From: Cytophagales bacterium
Lineage (GTDB): Bacteria; Bacteroidota; Bacteroidia; Cytophagales; Flammeovirgaceae
Direction: 5' to 3'
Assembly: GCA_025056215.1 (NCBI GenBank)
Contig: JANWWC010000001.1
Location: forward strand, 310,001-374,000
DNA: 64,000 bases
Below are positions 63,901 to 64,000 of the stretch, piece by piece. A program made the translations under genes and the position numbers. The notes under the pieces are model-generated. The model was not told the origin of the DNA. It saw only the letters and a list, made by a program, of their open reading frames with translations, and did no database searches. Position 1 is the stretch's first letter; every line of letters starts with the position of its first letter.

Positions 63901-64000
63901 ATCCACTTGTAATAATCGAAAATGAAACAATTTCTTTACTTAAGGGAGATCCTTTAGGAATTGGAGGGCTCAGTCAAAAAGAAAGAACTTTCACAAAACA
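60999..64000 (+). CDS. Propeller sensor with Y_Y_Y domain and SpoIIE-type phosphatase (C-terminus cut off by window)
   Basis: An open frame of 1000 codons with no stop runs off the right edge. It begins at the ATG 60999 with a signal peptide (MRFIVLILVFYCHLATSQ). About residues 20-685 are beta-propeller repeats of the two-component regulator type (IWSLAQSPDGKLYAGTTEGI, LEDAQGNLWLGTSANGI, SIWICGSNGLYIY). A Y_Y_Y domain follows (about 688-767; IVFEYSSPFF, YSYRLLGDNDEWSAW, NLFEGNYTFQVKAKN), then a membrane segment (about 774-797), a coiled coil, and the start of a PP2C/SpoIIE domain (RDIVSGDFYF, ADCTGHGVPGALMSM) with both Asp metal ligands. It senses something outside the cell and controls a Ser/Thr phosphatase inside. 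No anti-sigma or anti-anti-sigma partner is visible. Confidence 0.85.
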   Translation, partial: MRFIVLILVFYCHLATSQRRGSLLFQRYSPQTSLVKASIWSLAQSPDGKLYAGTTEGIVEYDGTSWRKIEISNRADVRSIDIDAHGNIFVGGKGEFGQLVPNAIGELVYESFLPKIKEKSHLNFTDVWSSIATDSFLYFLTDEKLFIVHRQKDSIIIHQSEKKKFFLLFKAENRIFLYEIGKGIYQVQGGQLSLFCPYEKIGADVYQILPYDENYFLVITRNPELLLLHRSTGEITYFPTAVEKIFKRVRAYTAIRLPKPLVGKANFLFATYRTGILITDEKGDIIEHIEFENYGQESHATIWSVLIDQCGNIWAGMDGDLVKCELYQPMRKFGENNGLTSLVRGVFVHNNDIFITTARRGSYHLQGQQFKLLRKTADENNFGQAWRVIKFSPSEGEEQLLLGTSYGVFRITPVANLKKSATKVVFDSTEKYCLEEIAANRSTYRLVIRKSEPFRVYLGMYNGLSSLRWEKNQWVNEGIITDELGKITELLEDAQGNLWLGTSANGIMCLTIDTSRKILQKKIFNKENGFKYAYPRFYNIDGDFVVGTSDGLLFYNFNTESFEPYTKFGKEFEAKTNGRATEIICPDGKGNYWISGTDMILGSPLYLQKNEKGFSATALPFHRLPLMKIEQIFQHPEGSIWICGSNGLYIYNTLDSMFQRSPQISIRKIEIGKDSTLYMGAGINSSLTQLSYNFNRIVFEYSSPFFIEEHKNQYSYRLLGDNDEWSAWTTQTRKEYTNLFEGNYTFQVKAKNIYGVETPIAEYHFRILPPPYRSLWAYLFYTTLVIISIVGIVKVYSYKLLKDKERLEKIIEQRTSEIARQKQIIEEKNQDITASIRYAERIQKAILPQPDFLSSLFTEHFVIYKPRDIVSGDFYFCVQHEQKVILAAADCTGHGVPGALMSMIGVGLLNQIIFEKDITDASEILLSLHKGILNTLQQANTHNQDGMDIAICVWDKNHNIIEYAGAKNPLVIIENETISLLKGDPLGIGGLSQKERTFTK

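Overview
The window looks like a chromosomal segment of a low-GC member of the Bacteroidota, most likely of the Cytophagales; the order is an inference. The evidence is: a PorP/SprF-type protein and two proteins with type IX secretion (T9SS) sorting domains; two TonB-dependent receptors with a carboxypeptidase-like N-terminal domain; the Bacteroidota-specific rpmB-rpmG-DUF4295 trio; menaquinone synthesis (menD); a propeller/Y_Y_Y/SpoIIE sensor; and promoters of the Bacteroidota type (TTTG, about 18 bases, TAnnTTTG) with few Shine-Dalgarno sites. I see no rRNA, tRNA, CRISPR array, insertion sequence, integrase, phage gene or toxin-antitoxin pair. Genes are densely packed; the longest gap (54899-55153) is about 255 bases.

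Layout. 1-8.1 kb: the edge of a PorP/SprF gene, tyrA, rpsP, a tiny basic ORF, a class I aminotransferase, msrA, an N-carbamoylputrescine amidase, a bifunctional nuclease, an extremely acidic small protein, DUF4295-rpmG-rpmB and aroA. 8.2-12.6 kb: a secreted GH42 beta-galactosidase and a 25-residue-repeat T9SS cargo protein. 12.7-16.7 kb: a compact four-gene cluster (TonB receptor, HMA-MauE fusion, DUF3347, HYC_CC_PP-like protein) that reads as a metal, probably copper, handling module. 16.8-20.4 kb: CAP-domain protein, nrdB, an amidotransferase-fold protein and a CBS protein. 20.6-25.3 kb: phosphatidylserine decarboxylase, then leuA running into a membrane-anchored degenerate receiver protein and a TPR protein. 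25.4-32.2 kb: Thr-rich lipoprotein, second TonB receptor, der, a PAS histidine kinase and a 129-residue protein that is little more than a signal peptide plus a T9SS tail.

32.3-37.6 kb: rluB-like pseudouridine synthase, an isolated nuoM, an OmpA protein and menD in one tight run. 37.6-47.7 kb: an outer-membrane protein with a lipoprotein, a degenerate DUF885 protein, an SDR, a CsgG-like/beta-barrel pair, a GT-C-like membrane protein and a PfkB kinase. 47.7-54.9 kb: aspS, ilvD, an SpmA-SpmB fusion and topA on the minus strand. 55.1-64 kb: rplY, pgi, scpB, an MscS channel with a cyclic-nucleotide domain, bifunctional pheA and the start of a large propeller-SpoIIE sensor that runs off the window.

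Most of the window is housekeeping and amino-acid biosynthesis (tyrA, aroA, pheA, leuA, ilvD, all scattered singletons). I did not find a convincing defence island or other plainly novel system. The best leads are the metal cluster, the receiver-like membrane protein with no acidic pocket, the DUF885 protein that lacks the family's His-Glu, and the T9SS mini-protein beside a histidine kinase.
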